A stretch of 64,000 bases of DNA from DASXUL01 sp036504855 (GTDB lineage Bacteria; Armatimonadota; DTGP01; JAKQQT01): positions 1-64,000 of the forward strand of contig DASXUL010000181.1 of NCBI GenBank assembly GCA_036504855.1, read 5' to 3'. Made by a program: the position numbers and the translations under genes. Shown in pieces: positions 52,193 through 60,093 of the stretch. Each line of letters starts with the position of its first letter. Position 1 is the first letter of the stretch. The notes under the pieces are model-generated. The model did no database searches, was not told the origin of the DNA, and worked only from the letters and a program-made list of their open reading frames with translations.

Positions 52193-53548
52193 TCAGAACT
52201 TCACGCCGGCGCCGAACACCCAACTGGCCGAACGCTGGAAGTTCTGGGCTTCGTTGGCGCCGGTGATGCGGCCGATGCGGATATAGGTCTGGCTATCCTT
52301 CGAGGCCTTGGAGGCCACGGGGAGATAGAGATCCAGCTCCGCGTACTTTTCCCAACGGCCAAGGGACGTTACGGCGCCCGAGGCGGCATCGGTTTGCGTT
52401 CGGTCATCCCAGAAGTGCCAGGCGCGGCCCAGCAGTTCGAAGCGGCATTTGGTCGCCGGAAAGACCCCCGGCGCGAACCGCAGCCACGTGCCCCATTTCA
52501 GTTCCGCAAACCCGCGCGGCTTCGCCGAAGCGCCGGTGTTGCGCAGGTCCCATGCCTTCTGGAGGGAAAGGCTGAGGGCCGCGGAATCCGGTTTCAGCGC
52601 GCCGGAGAGGTGCGGCTTGGCCACCAGCCCGCCGATGCCGAATTCGGTCACGAAGGAGCGCTTGTCCAGCGTCTGGTCCCCCATGATGCGGCCCTCGCCG
52701 TAGATGCGCCAGTCGCCCGGCGTTTCGGAGACGGCCAGATCGTCGGCGTTCAGGCGCCAGCGCCGGATGCCCCGCTCAACGCCATAGCGCAGCTCGACCT
52801 GGCTCTTGGGGTCGCAGGCGTATTGGGACAGCGTTGAGTCGAACTTCAAGTAGTTGTTCGCGCTGGATGATCGCCGGGCTGTGAGGGTGGGGACGGAGGC
52901 GTTCAGGGTGAAGCGCCATACGTCCCGCTTGTCCTGGATCACCGCGCCCGGGTTGTTCGGGTCATGAGTTTCGCGGATCACCTCGCCGGTGGACTGCGCC
53001 GCGTCCAGGTGGAACTCGCCGTAGACGCGGCGGGGCAGGGTGACGGTGGTGACGTACGAGTTCTTTCCGGCCAGAACCAGCGTTCTGCCAGCCTCCCCCG
53101 GGTTGGACATGACCACGCCAACGATCAGGTCATTGCCGCGCTCGGCATCGGAATCAATGAACACATCGTAGACGGCGGCGCCGGCGGCTTCCGGCTGGCG
53201 AATCAACGGTACCCGGCGCAGATGCCGGCTCAGCGCCTCCAGGCTGGAGCCGTTGCGTATGCCCGCGGCGAAGGCGGGCGTGTGCCCCTCGATCACCGCG
53301 AAGACGGCGATATCCTGGGCGGTGGGCAGCTTCGGCGGGGCGAGCAGCTCGATGTTGTCGTAGAACGCGCTGAGGTCCACGGTGAGGCACGGCACGCGGC
53401 GCAACGACGGATACTCGCGCGCCGAGGCGACGCCCAGGGTGACGGCGCCGGCGACCACCGGCATATCCGGCATTGGGGCGGCATGGCGCGCGGGCGCCGT
53501 GAGGCTGATCGCCGCGGCAACGGCCGCGACGCTTGGCACGGGGAGCAC
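52193..53548 (-). CDS. Predicted outer-membrane beta-barrel protein, function unknown
   Basis: This is an exported protein of 451 residues that I cannot assign to a named family. The start is GTG 53548, 9 bases after AGGAGG, giving a signal-like leader (PSVAAVAAAISLTAPARHAA). The middle has a DUF-like beta-sandwich (YDVFIDSDAERGNDLIVGVV). The C-terminal part alternates polar and aromatic residues as in porin strands (SQVELRYGVERGIRRWRLNA; RFELLGRAWHFWDD) and ends SWVFGAGVKF, a terminal Phe as in the outer-membrane assembly signal. It is divergent from the PhnP-like gene. Confidence 0.6.
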   Translation of the reverse strand: MLPVPSVAAVAAAISLTAPARHAAPMPDMPVVAGAVTLGVASAREYPSLRRVPCLTVDLSAFYDNIELLAPPKLPTAQDIAVFAVIEGHTPAFAAGIRNGSSLEALSRHLRRVPLIRQPEAAGAAVYDVFIDSDAERGNDLIVGVVMSNPGEAGRTLVLAGKNSYVTTVTLPRRVYGEFHLDAAQSTGEVIRETHDPNNPGAVIQDKRDVWRFTLNASVPTLTARRSSSANNYLKFDSTLSQYACDPKSQVELRYGVERGIRRWRLNADDLAVSETPGDWRIYGEGRIMGDQTLDKRSFVTEFGIGGLVAKPHLSGALKPDSAALSLSLQKAWDLRNTGASAKPRGFAELKWGTWLRFAPGVFPATKCRFELLGRAWHFWDDRTQTDAASGAVTSLGRWEKYAELDLYLPVASKASKDSQTYIRIGRITGANEAQNFQRSASWVFGAGVKF

Positions 53549-53727
53549 TTCGGGGGGCCTCCTATCGACGGTGGATTCGCGGCTGGCGTTCGCCTGCCAC
53601 AATTCTAGGAGGCCGCCGGGCGAGGAGCAAACAGCCGGCCATCCAGGGCCCTTTCGCGCCAAGCCCGCTTGCCCATAGCGGACGCAAGCGGTATACAGTC
53701 GGAAAACCCGTGTTGGAGGAAGATCGT

Positions 53728-54552
53728 TTGGAAGCAATGATCCTGGGCACGGCCGCCGCCGAAGGCGTGCCGGCCCTTTTCTGTGGATGTGACGCGTGCG
53801 TCTTCGCGCGCACGAACGGCGGCAAAGAGATCCGCGCCCGGCAAAGCCTCTACATCGCGCCGGATATCCTGATCGACCTTGGCCCGGACGCCATGTATTC
53901 CGTGCACCGTTTCGGGCTGGACTGGACCGGTCTGCGCGCCGTCCTCTACACGCACTCCCACCGCGATCACTGCTGCCCAGACAACTTGAGCTTCGTACGC
54001 TATCCCTTCGCCCACGGCCGGCCGGATACTCTCGACACGTATGGGAATCACTTCGTTCGGCGGCTGATCGCCGCCATCGGCGCAACCACGCCGGATGACG
54101 AGTTCGCCGGGCCATTCCACCTGGTGAAGACCTTCGAGCCCTTCGCCCTGCCCAACGCCGAGGCGGTCGCCATCCCGAGCCATCACCGGGGCGATGGCGA
54201 GGAATCACTGAACTACATCATCACCCGTGACGGCAAGAGTCTGCTCTACTGCCTCGACACCGGCCACTACGACGAGGAGACGTGGGAGTTCCTCAAGACC
54301 ATCCGTCTGGACGGCGTCATCTTCGAGTGCACCAACGGCCTGGTAAGCGGCAAGTACCACGGTCACCTGGGCCTGCCGGAAGTGGTGGAGATGAAGGCCC
54401 GTCTGACGGATCAGGGGACCCTAGCGGCGGATGCGCCGGCGGCGATCACCCACTTTTCGCACAACGGCATTCGCCCCTATGCGGAGATGGAGGCTGCCGC
54501 CGCTCCGCACGGCCTCCAGGTGGCTTACGACGGGATGGTGGTCCGGCTGTGA
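53728..54552 (+). CDS. PhnP-like metallo-beta-lactamase-fold hydrolase
   Basis: This 274-residue enzyme is a metal-dependent phosphodiesterase-like hydrolase of the PhnP/YcbX-neighbour MBL group. The opening MILGTAAAEGVPALFCGCDA-type block with paired cysteines and RARQSLYI is the PhnP pattern. The metal motif is YTHSHRDHCC, followed by IPSHHRGD, LDTGHYDEETW and ITHFSHNG. The start is taken as TTG 53728, 7 bases after GGAGGA; ATG 53737 is an alternative with poorer spacing. The substrate could be a cyclic sugar phosphate. No phn genes are near. A strong hairpin follows the stop. Confidence 0.78.
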   Translation: MEAMILGTAAAEGVPALFCGCDACVFARTNGGKEIRARQSLYIAPDILIDLGPDAMYSVHRFGLDWTGLRAVLYTHSHRDHCCPDNLSFVRYPFAHGRPDTLDTYGNHFVRRLIAAIGATTPDDEFAGPFHLVKTFEPFALPNAEAVAIPSHHRGDGEESLNYIITRDGKSLLYCLDTGHYDEETWEFLKTIRLDGVIFECTNGLVSGKYHGHLGLPEVVEMKARLTDQGTLAADAPAAITHFSHNGIRPYAEMEAAAAPHGLQVAYDGMVVRL

Positions 54553-54572
54553 TATCCGGGCCTCTCTCCAAC

Positions 54573-54614
54573 GCCGAACGGCCCGCCCCCAAACTTGGGG
54601 GCGGGCCGTTCGGC
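54573..54614. terminator. Perfect 20-bp hairpin, bidirectional terminator
   Basis: GCCGAACGGCCCGCCCCCAA (54573-54592) and TTGGGGGCGGGCCGTTCGGC (54595-54614) are exact reverse complements. It lies between convergent genes and resembles the terminator at 17046 in length and its GC-rich stem, though it lacks the A/T tails. Confidence 0.75.
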
Positions 54615-54631
54615 ATGCAATTCTGTTGGGG

Positions 54632-55090
54632 TTACTCGCCGAGAACGGGGATGGCGGTGATGCCGGTTTCGGCCGAGACGCGCTTCGGCAGGGTGACCAC
54701 CAGGAAGCCGTCCTTGTAGTTGGCGGTGACGGCATCGCGGTCCAGCGGCACGTTGGGGAGAAGGACGTCGCGCTGGAAGCGTCCGAAGTAGACTTCCAAC
54801 TGGTGGCAGCGTCTCCGGCCCTCGCAAGCGTCGCCGGGCTCCGGGCGCTCGCCGGAGATCGTGAGCACGCGGTTATCGGCGGCGAGGGTGATGCGGGTGT
54901 TGGCGAGACTGAGGCCGGCGGCCTCCACGCGCACCCACAGGCAATCCTCGCTCTCGCAGATATCCACGTTGGGTTGCCACATCCGGCCGGGCAAGCCGCC
55001 GCCGCCCAGCATGCTGCCAAAGGCCTCCTGCTGGAACCGCTGCATCTCCCGCTCCATCTGGCGGATCAGGTCTTCATATCGCTTGAACAT
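54632..55090 (-). CDS. Small heat-shock protein, Hsp20 family
   Basis: This ATP-independent chaperone has 152 residues. The alpha-crystallin domain runs from about 38 to 135: MWQPNVDICESEDCLWVRVE, SLANTRITLAADNRVLTISG, FGRFQRDVLLP and YKDGFLVVTLPK. The C-terminal anchor ITAIPVLGE supplies the I-x-I/V motif. Between strands it has two extra cysteines (GDACEGRRRCHQ), an uncommon feature. The ATG at 55090 has no ribosome site; TATACT lies 10 bases before it, so the message may be nearly leaderless. Confidence 0.9.
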   Translation of the reverse strand: MFKRYEDLIRQMEREMQRFQQEAFGSMLGGGGLPGRMWQPNVDICESEDCLWVRVEAAGLSLANTRITLAADNRVLTISGERPEPGDACEGRRRCHQLEVYFGRFQRDVLLPNVPLDRDAVTANYKDGFLVVTLPKRVSAETGITAIPVLGE

Positions 55091-55100
55091 ACCGGTACTT

Positions 55101-55106
55101 AGTATA
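55101..55106 (-). promoter_or_regulatory. Candidate -10 box for hsp20
   Basis: On the minus strand TATACT ends 10 bases before the ATG, so transcription would start about 4 bases before the start codon. It lies in a short inverted repeat, GGTAC-tta-GTATACC. No good -35 is visible. Confidence 0.35.
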
Positions 55107-55161
55107 CCATCCGTTTCACAGTTCCGCCACGTTGGGGAAAGGGCCGGAAACGCGCGGCGGC

Positions 55162-56151
55162 CTAGATGGGCGCCACGACGCCGGATCTGGCTGAGGCGCG
55201 GAGGGCATCCAGAACGAGGGCGGAGGCCAGGCCGTCCTCGCCGGGCCAGAGCGGCTTCGCCATGTCGCGGATACAGGCGTTCAGGTGGTTCAGGGTGTCC
55301 ACATACTGATCGCCCACCGGCAGGCGTTCCTCGGTGGGATCGCCGTGGGCGCTCGTCAACGTCAGAAGAACAGGTTCCTCGCGGCAGATAAAGGGGCGGT
55401 TCAGCGCGATGGAACCTTCCGTGCCGACGATGGCGGCGGACTGCTGGAAGGCGGTCTCGAACGAACACACGAAAGTCGCGTGGCCCGTTGGGAATCGGAG
55501 CCCGCCGGAGAAGGTGCTGTCCACGCCGGTCCCGCGGGTGTCCTCCGACAGCCCCCAGGCGTGGGTGGGCTCCGCGCCGAAGCAGAGCCGGGCGGCGTTG
55601 ACGCAGTAGGAACCAACGTCCGCCAGCGCGCCTCCGGCGAGGCTGGGGTTCCATCGCGCGTTCGCGGCGTCATCAAGGGTAAAGCAGAAGGCGCCGGTGA
55701 AGAGCTTGGGCACGCCGATATCGCCGGCGTCGATGCGCTGGCGCACGCGCTTCCACCGCGCGTGGTGGCGCGTCATAAACCCCTCCATCACGCGCACCCC
55801 CGCCGCCCGCGCCGCATCCACCACGGCGCGCGCCTCGGCCGCATCCTTCCAGGCCGGCTTCTCGGAGAGGACGTGCTTGCCAGCGGCGATGGCCTTCAGC
55901 GCCCACTCGCCGTGTAGCCCGTTCGGCAGCGGGATGTACACCGCCTCCACGTCCGGGTCGGCCAGAAGTTCATCGTACGAACCGTAGGATCGCTCGAACC
56001 CGAACTGCTCGCACGCCGCGCGCGCCTTCTCGGCATCGCGGCTGGCGATCGCCACTCCACGCACATCCGGGGCCGTTACGAAGCTCGGCAGCCACCGGTT
56101 CATCGCGAACTTCGCCGTCCCCAACACCCCCCAACGAACGGGCTCGATCAT
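55162..56151 (-). CDS. Gfo/Idh/MocA-family oxidoreductase (dimeric dihydrodiol dehydrogenase-like)
   Basis: This NAD(P)-dependent dehydrogenase has 329 residues. The Rossmann block is VRWGVLGTAKFAMNRWLPSF. The catalytic lysine is in HVLSEKPAWKD. The family block MEGFMTRHHARWKRVRQRID, GALADVGSYCVNAARLCFGA and the closing sheet IVGTEGSIALNRPF put it near the glucose-fructose oxidoreductase/xylose dehydrogenase branch. AGGAG is 6 bases before the ATG at 56151. A (GAACTCA)n-type short repeat lies just upstream, at 56155-56200. Confidence 0.88.
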   Translation of the reverse strand: MIEPVRWGVLGTAKFAMNRWLPSFVTAPDVRGVAIASRDAEKARAACEQFGFERSYGSYDELLADPDVEAVYIPLPNGLHGEWALKAIAAGKHVLSEKPAWKDAAEARAVVDAARAAGVRVMEGFMTRHHARWKRVRQRIDAGDIGVPKLFTGAFCFTLDDAANARWNPSLAGGALADVGSYCVNAARLCFGAEPTHAWGLSEDTRGTGVDSTFSGGLRFPTGHATFVCSFETAFQQSAAIVGTEGSIALNRPFICREEPVLLTLTSAHGDPTEERLPVGDQYVDTLNHLNACIRDMAKPLWPGEDGLASALVLDALRASARSGVVAPI

Positions 56152-56154
56152 GTG

Positions 56155-56200
56155 AACTCCTAAGAACTCAGAACTCAGAACTCGGAACACAGAACTCAGC
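56155..56200. repeat. Short tandem repeat, AACTCAG-type
   Basis: Units related to AGAACTC are iterated about five times with small changes (AAGAACTCAGAACTCAGAAC, then TCGGAACACAGAACTCAGC). The array lies between the dehydrogenase start and the methylase relic. Confidence 0.6.
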
Positions 56201-56216
56201 ACGGAAGAGGCTGGAA

Positions 56217-56361
56217 CTAAGAGGAGGTTAGCCCAATATGCGCCACCTTGTCCGGATGGATGCCGCAGGTATCGCCTGAGAACCCGCCAAGGCCTGGAGA
56301 CCTGGAGCCGAGCTTGACGCCGTAGGGCGGGTCGATGTAGACCATTCGGGCCTTACCCTTC
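56217..56361 (-). pseudogene. Relic of an adenine-specific DNA methyltransferase (motif IV)
   Basis: On the minus strand the frame reads GKARMVYIDPPYGVKLGS. This is motif IV (DPPY) with its usual surroundings in type III-like site-specific adenine methyltransferases, where G-K-x-x-x-I-Y-I-D-P-P-Y-G is standard. The match covers only some 20 residues, then GLGGFSGDTCGIHPDK leads to a stop. No start, SAM motif or partner restriction gene survives. It lies next to a broken HepT gene. Confidence 0.6.
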
Positions 56362-56401
56362 GGCCCCTCCTTCTCCCCTTTGTTCCTGCTGGCTTGGCCG
56401 T

Positions 56402-56754
56402 TTACTCGTAGTTCTCCCTGCCGGGGACGACGGGCGCCAGGATCGCGACGAGTTCCGGGGCGGCAACCGTGATGATCTGCCACACCTTGTCCGGGTTGAT
56501 GCGGTCGTAACCGTGGATCGGCACGCTCCGCGCGCCGCCGACGGCGCTCCACGGAATTGTGGGAAGGGCGGCGCGTTCCTCGTCGGAGATGCGGGTCGCC
56601 GCCTCGCCGATGACGCAGATGTTCCAGAAGGAGGCGTCTTGAAGCTCGGGCCTCGCATCCCATTCGGCGCGCGAAACGCCCTCGCACAACGCGACCAGCC
56701 TCCGCGCGCCGCCACGAGCATATCCAGCAGACAGCCTGCGTCACGCGGGGGCAA
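56402..56754 (-). pseudogene. hepT: HepT-like (DUF86) HEPN toxin gene, frameshifted
   Basis: HepT is the RNase/antitoxin-regulated partner of MNT nucleotidyltransferases. The frame begins at TTG 56754, overlapping the MNT stop, and reads PPRDAGCLLDMLVAARG, the standard family start. Sense then moves to another frame at about 56700-56703: RLVALCEGVSRAEW, QDASFWNICVIGEAATRISD, IPWSAVGGARSVPIHGYDRI and PDKVWQIIT. Aligning these two parts needs removal of two bases (or one added). The family's R-x4-6-H motif appears as RSVPIHGYD. The frameshift may be real decay, a sequencing error or recoding; a start at 56689 would give a 95-residue short form. Confidence 0.75.
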
Positions 56755-57076
56755 AGATCACCTCCGCGGACTTCAAGATGTGCGCTCTCCGGATGTAGTT
56801 TCCGCTGGCTTCCACGGCGCTCTTGTCCACAACGTCCACGGGCCGCCCCAGCAGCGTGGATAGCTCCTCTTCCATATACATGAACTTGCCGGCCCACGGC
56901 CCAGCGTCGTCGTTGCGGAAGACCACGAGGAAATCCACGTCGCTGTCCGGTCGGAAGTCGTCGCGCAGCACGGAACCGAACACGGAAAGCTCGGTTACAT
57001 CGTACTTGCGGCAGATATCCCGGATGCGGTCCATCGGCAGCGGAATGCGGGTGTTGACCATTGCAATCTCGGCCAT
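56741..57076 (-). CDS. mntA: MNT-type nucleotidyltransferase (MntA-like antitoxin)
   Basis: This minimal nucleotidyltransferase has 111 residues. The active site is LSVFGSVLRDDFRPDSDVDFLV, i.e. G-S-x10-D-x-D, with a third acidic residue expected in DVVDKS. In MntA/HepT systems it AMPylates the HEPN partner to block its RNase. GGGAGGAT precedes the ATG at 57076 by 5-6 bases. Its stop overlaps the TTG start of the HepT-like frame. With HepT broken, it may be an orphan antitoxin. Confidence 0.85.
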   Translation of the reverse strand: MAEIAMVNTRIPLPMDRIRDICRKYDVTELSVFGSVLRDDFRPDSDVDFLVVFRNDDAGPWAGKFMYMEEELSTLLGRPVDVVDKSAVEASGNYIRRAHILKSAEVIFAPA

Positions 57077-57241
57077 GCAGATCCTCCCGAATCCAGTCAT
57101 CGCCATCCCTGGCGCGCAGCCTACCGCAATTATGGCACGCGAGCGCAGCTTGGGCCTCATGGCGCAGAATGCTGAGTGCTGAATCCTGAATGCTCCCCCA
57201 TGCTACACTCACCTTACCGCTTCGTTGGAGGTGAACGACCC

Positions 57242-59020
57242 TTGAAACGCCTTCTTGCTCTGGCGCTGCTTTGCGCTGTTTCCGCCGTTTCCGCGGCTCC
57301 GGCTTCCGCGCCGCCCGCCATCCAGCCATCTCCGTTCGGGATCGACGGCCTCAAACCCCGGTTCGGGAAGGACCTGCCCAACCTCTGGACCGTGGAAGAC
57401 GAGCTGGCGAACTACATGACGGACGCCGGCCTGCGATGGGACCGCGCCATCATCCAGTGGGACGATGTGCAGCCGGACGTGTCGAAACCCTTCGACTGGA
57501 CGTTCACCGATCGGATGGCGAAGGTCTATGGCCAGCGCCCGATCTCGGCCTACTGCCTGCTGATGGGCCGCCCATCCAGTTGGAAGGCCAACCCCCATAC
57601 CCCCGAGGAGCGAGCGCAGTTCGCCGATTTCGTGTACGAAACCGTGAAGCGCTACAAGGGGACGTTCCGCGTGTGGGAGATCTGGAACGAGCCGAACATC
57701 CCGGCCTTCTGGAACCCGCCGAGCGCCGAGGACTACGCGGCGCTGCTGAAAGCCTCCTACGCCGCCGCCAAACGCGCGGACCCCACGTGCACTGTCCTCT
57801 CCGGCGGAACCAGCGGCGTGGACCTGGGCTGGATTCGGCGCGTGTTGTTCGAGCAGGGCGGCTGGGATGCGTGTGACGCCGTGGCCATCCACCCGTACTC
57901 CATGGGCGGCGGCCCCGACAGTCAGGGGCTTTCCCAATTGCTGCGCATGACGCGCGCAGCCGCCGCGAAGGGCGGCGTATCGAAGCCGATCTGGATCACC
58001 GAGGTCGGCTGGACGACCGATACCACCCCCCAAAGCGAACTGCGCCAGGCGGAGTATATCGACCAGGAGTACTGCATCGCCCTGGCGAACGGCGTGGTGA
58101 AGACGTTCTGGTTCACCATGGGGGACTGGTCGGAGCGGTGGGGGATCATCGCCGGCAAGGACAACACCCCGGATTGGGGGTTCACCAGCACGAAGCGCCC
58201 CAAGCCCGCCTACTACGCGCTGAAGCACCTCACGGAGGCCCTTACGCCGTCCGGCAAGCGCCCGACGTTCCTCGGCTACCTGCCGAACGCGAAGGGCGCT
58301 ACGGCGATGGCTTTTCTGGCCGACGGCGACCCGAAGCAGCCCGTTGCCGTGCTCTGGAGCCCCTTCGGCGAGAAGCGCGTGCTAGCGATGCCCCAGGCAA
58401 CCGGCCTCCACGCGCTGGACGCGCACGGCAAGACCGTTACGTCCCTGGACGGAAACGTGATGGTCACCGAGGTCCCCATCATCGTCACCGGCTTCCAACC
58501 CGGCGCGCTGAAATCAGCGTCGAAGGCCGCCGACCCATCGGTCCGCAAGCCCTCGGTCAACCTGCTGCGAAACGGCGATATGGAACGGCCCGACGACGGC
58601 GGCGACGTGGCCTTCTGGAACCACGGCGCCTTCCCAAACGGCGGCAAGGACGGCAAGACGGAGTGGCTGACCGGCGGCCGCGGCCTGGGCCGCGCCCTGA
58701 GCGTTTCGGCCGCCAAGGACGCCGCCTGGAGCGGGGTCCCGGTTCCCGTTCAGCCCGGCAAAGCCTACACGCTGAAGGTCTGGGCCAAGCCCACGGCCGC
58801 CGCCGGCGAGAACAAGGCCATCATCGCCTGGTATCGCGGCGACATGTGGGGCTGGCTCTCCCAGGCGGAGAGCGAACCTGTCGAGGGCACGGGCGACTGG
58901 CGCGAAATCACCGTCACGGCGAAGCCCCCCGAGGACGCCGTGTTCGCCCGCATCGTGTTCACCAGCAAGGACAACCCCGGCGCCATCCTTTGGGACGACG
59001 CCGCGCTGACGGAGGGGTGA
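57242..59020 (+). CDS. Secreted GH39-like glycosidase with C-terminal carbohydrate-binding module
   Basis: This is an exported clan GH-A glycosidase of 592 residues. The start is TTG 57242 behind GGAGGTGA; the leader KRLLALALLCAVSAVSAAPA is a clear signal peptide. The barrel has acid/base Glu150 (WEIWNEPNIPAFW) and nucleophile Glu254 (IWITEVGWTT), with AIHPYSMGGGPD between. After a short beta domain a family 4/9-like carbohydrate-binding module follows (NLLRNGDMERPDDGGDVAFW to GAILWDDAALTEG). It is related to the enzyme at 13984 but not a close copy. Target polysaccharide is unknown; beta-xylan type sugars are usual for GH39-like enzymes. Confidence 0.85.
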   Translation: MKRLLALALLCAVSAVSAAPASAPPAIQPSPFGIDGLKPRFGKDLPNLWTVEDELANYMTDAGLRWDRAIIQWDDVQPDVSKPFDWTFTDRMAKVYGQRPISAYCLLMGRPSSWKANPHTPEERAQFADFVYETVKRYKGTFRVWEIWNEPNIPAFWNPPSAEDYAALLKASYAAAKRADPTCTVLSGGTSGVDLGWIRRVLFEQGGWDACDAVAIHPYSMGGGPDSQGLSQLLRMTRAAAAKGGVSKPIWITEVGWTTDTTPQSELRQAEYIDQEYCIALANGVVKTFWFTMGDWSERWGIIAGKDNTPDWGFTSTKRPKPAYYALKHLTEALTPSGKRPTFLGYLPNAKGATAMAFLADGDPKQPVAVLWSPFGEKRVLAMPQATGLHALDAHGKTVTSLDGNVMVTEVPIIVTGFQPGALKSASKAADPSVRKPSVNLLRNGDMERPDDGGDVAFWNHGAFPNGGKDGKTEWLTGGRGLGRALSVSAAKDAAWSGVPVPVQPGKAYTLKVWAKPTAAAGENKAIIAWYRGDMWGWLSQAESEPVEGTGDWREITVTAKPPEDAVFARIVFTSKDNPGAILWDDAALTEG

Positions 59021-59069
59021 GGGGATTCAAAGGCGCCAGGTGACGCCTATCGTCGCGAGGAGGCGCCTG

Positions 59070-59903
59070 ATGGCGATTCGGCTGGACCGTAAGCGCATCA
59101 CTGTATCCACATCCACATCGCCGCTGGCGCTTGTACACGGTGAGACTGATCCATGGGAACCACGCTACCTCACGGTAAACGGCGATCGGGCCTTTGACAT
59201 GGGCAACCACTGCGGTACGTGTTCTTTCCTGTTTGAACGCCTCGAAGGGGCGCCGAACGAGCGCTCTCCGGGGAGGTTGGACGGCGCGCTCCGCTCCGGG
59301 CTGCGCCGTCTAGATGACGCCGCGCTGAACGCGGCATCGCCCCTGATCCCCAAGGGCGAGTATGACGTTATCCTGCTGGCGGCGGTCCCGAGGCTCGTTT
59401 CTCCATTTTCCGACGCGGACTACTTCTTCCGGGAACAAGCGGACCTGTGGGGCGCCCAAGCCTGGGACTACTGGACCGGGCTGCCGCACTTTACCCATAC
59501 CGCGTACTACCGCCTGCCCGACATCGCGATGGGCAAGGGCGAGATGCTCTTTCAGTTCATCGTTCCCCTGATCCCCCCGGCGCTGGCGGACGAGAAGACC
59601 GTCAAAGCCTATATGGAGAGGCTGGAGGCTGCGGAGAGCCCGACGGCGCTCGCCGTCTCCGTCCTGGACGTGAAGCAGCCCGCGGTGTGGGGAGGAGATC
59701 AGGAGCCGGAGATCACAAAGCACTGGTGCCTCGCGCACTTCCTGGTGGACGGCCATCACAAGGTCTGCGCCGCCGCGAGGGCGCATCGACCGATCACCTT
59801 GCTCTCCTATCTGGATCGGAATGAGGGGGCCTCGTCTCCCGACGAAATCGATGCCGCCCTGGCGGTGCTGTCGGCCGCCCCAGGGGATACCGCCTCGGCA
59901 TAG
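59070..59903 (+). CDS. Conserved-looking hypothetical protein with GNHCGTC motif
   Basis: This is a 277-residue cytoplasmic protein that I do not recognise by name. A striking block is AFDMGNHCGTCSFLFERLEG, whose paired cysteines could hold a metal or be redox active. Other parts are EYDVILLAAVPRLVSPFSDA, HFTHTAYYRLPDIAMGKGEM and ITKHWCLAHFLVDGHHKVCA, the last with His and Cys that could complete a metal site. The ATG at 59070 is 6 bases after AGGAGG; GTG 59040 is weaker. It follows the GH39-like gene by 49 bases and may share its message. Confidence 0.6.
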   Translation: MAIRLDRKRITVSTSTSPLALVHGETDPWEPRYLTVNGDRAFDMGNHCGTCSFLFERLEGAPNERSPGRLDGALRSGLRRLDDAALNAASPLIPKGEYDVILLAAVPRLVSPFSDADYFFREQADLWGAQAWDYWTGLPHFTHTAYYRLPDIAMGKGEMLFQFIVPLIPPALADEKTVKAYMERLEAAESPTALAVSVLDVKQPAVWGGDQEPEITKHWCLAHFLVDGHHKVCAAARAHRPITLLSYLDRNEGASSPDEIDAALAVLSAAPGDTASA

Positions 59904-59944
59904 CTTTGTGCTCTGTCAGGGCGAAACTGGAAGTTAGAGCGCAG

Positions 59945-60048
59945 CCAGGCCCCGAGGGGCCGGCTCAGGAGACGAACGGCGCCTTCGCGCCGTGACATCA
60001 GGGCGCGAAGGCGCCCTTAGCTTGCACAGCCGGCCCCTCGGGGCCAGG
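59945..60048. repeat. Palindromic element R5, nested inverted repeats
   Basis: The outer arms CCAGGCCCCGAGGGGCCGGC(T) at 59945-59965 and AGCCGGCCCCTCGGGGCCAG(G) at 60028-60048 differ at one position. Inner arms GGCGCCTTCGCGCC (59978-59991) and GGCGCGAAGGCGCC (60002-60015) pair perfectly. The element sits 46 bases before the dehydrogenase start. Confidence 0.8.
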
Positions 60049-60093
60049 CGATCCGGCGGTCAACCGTCGCGCATGCACGAAAGGAAGAGGATC

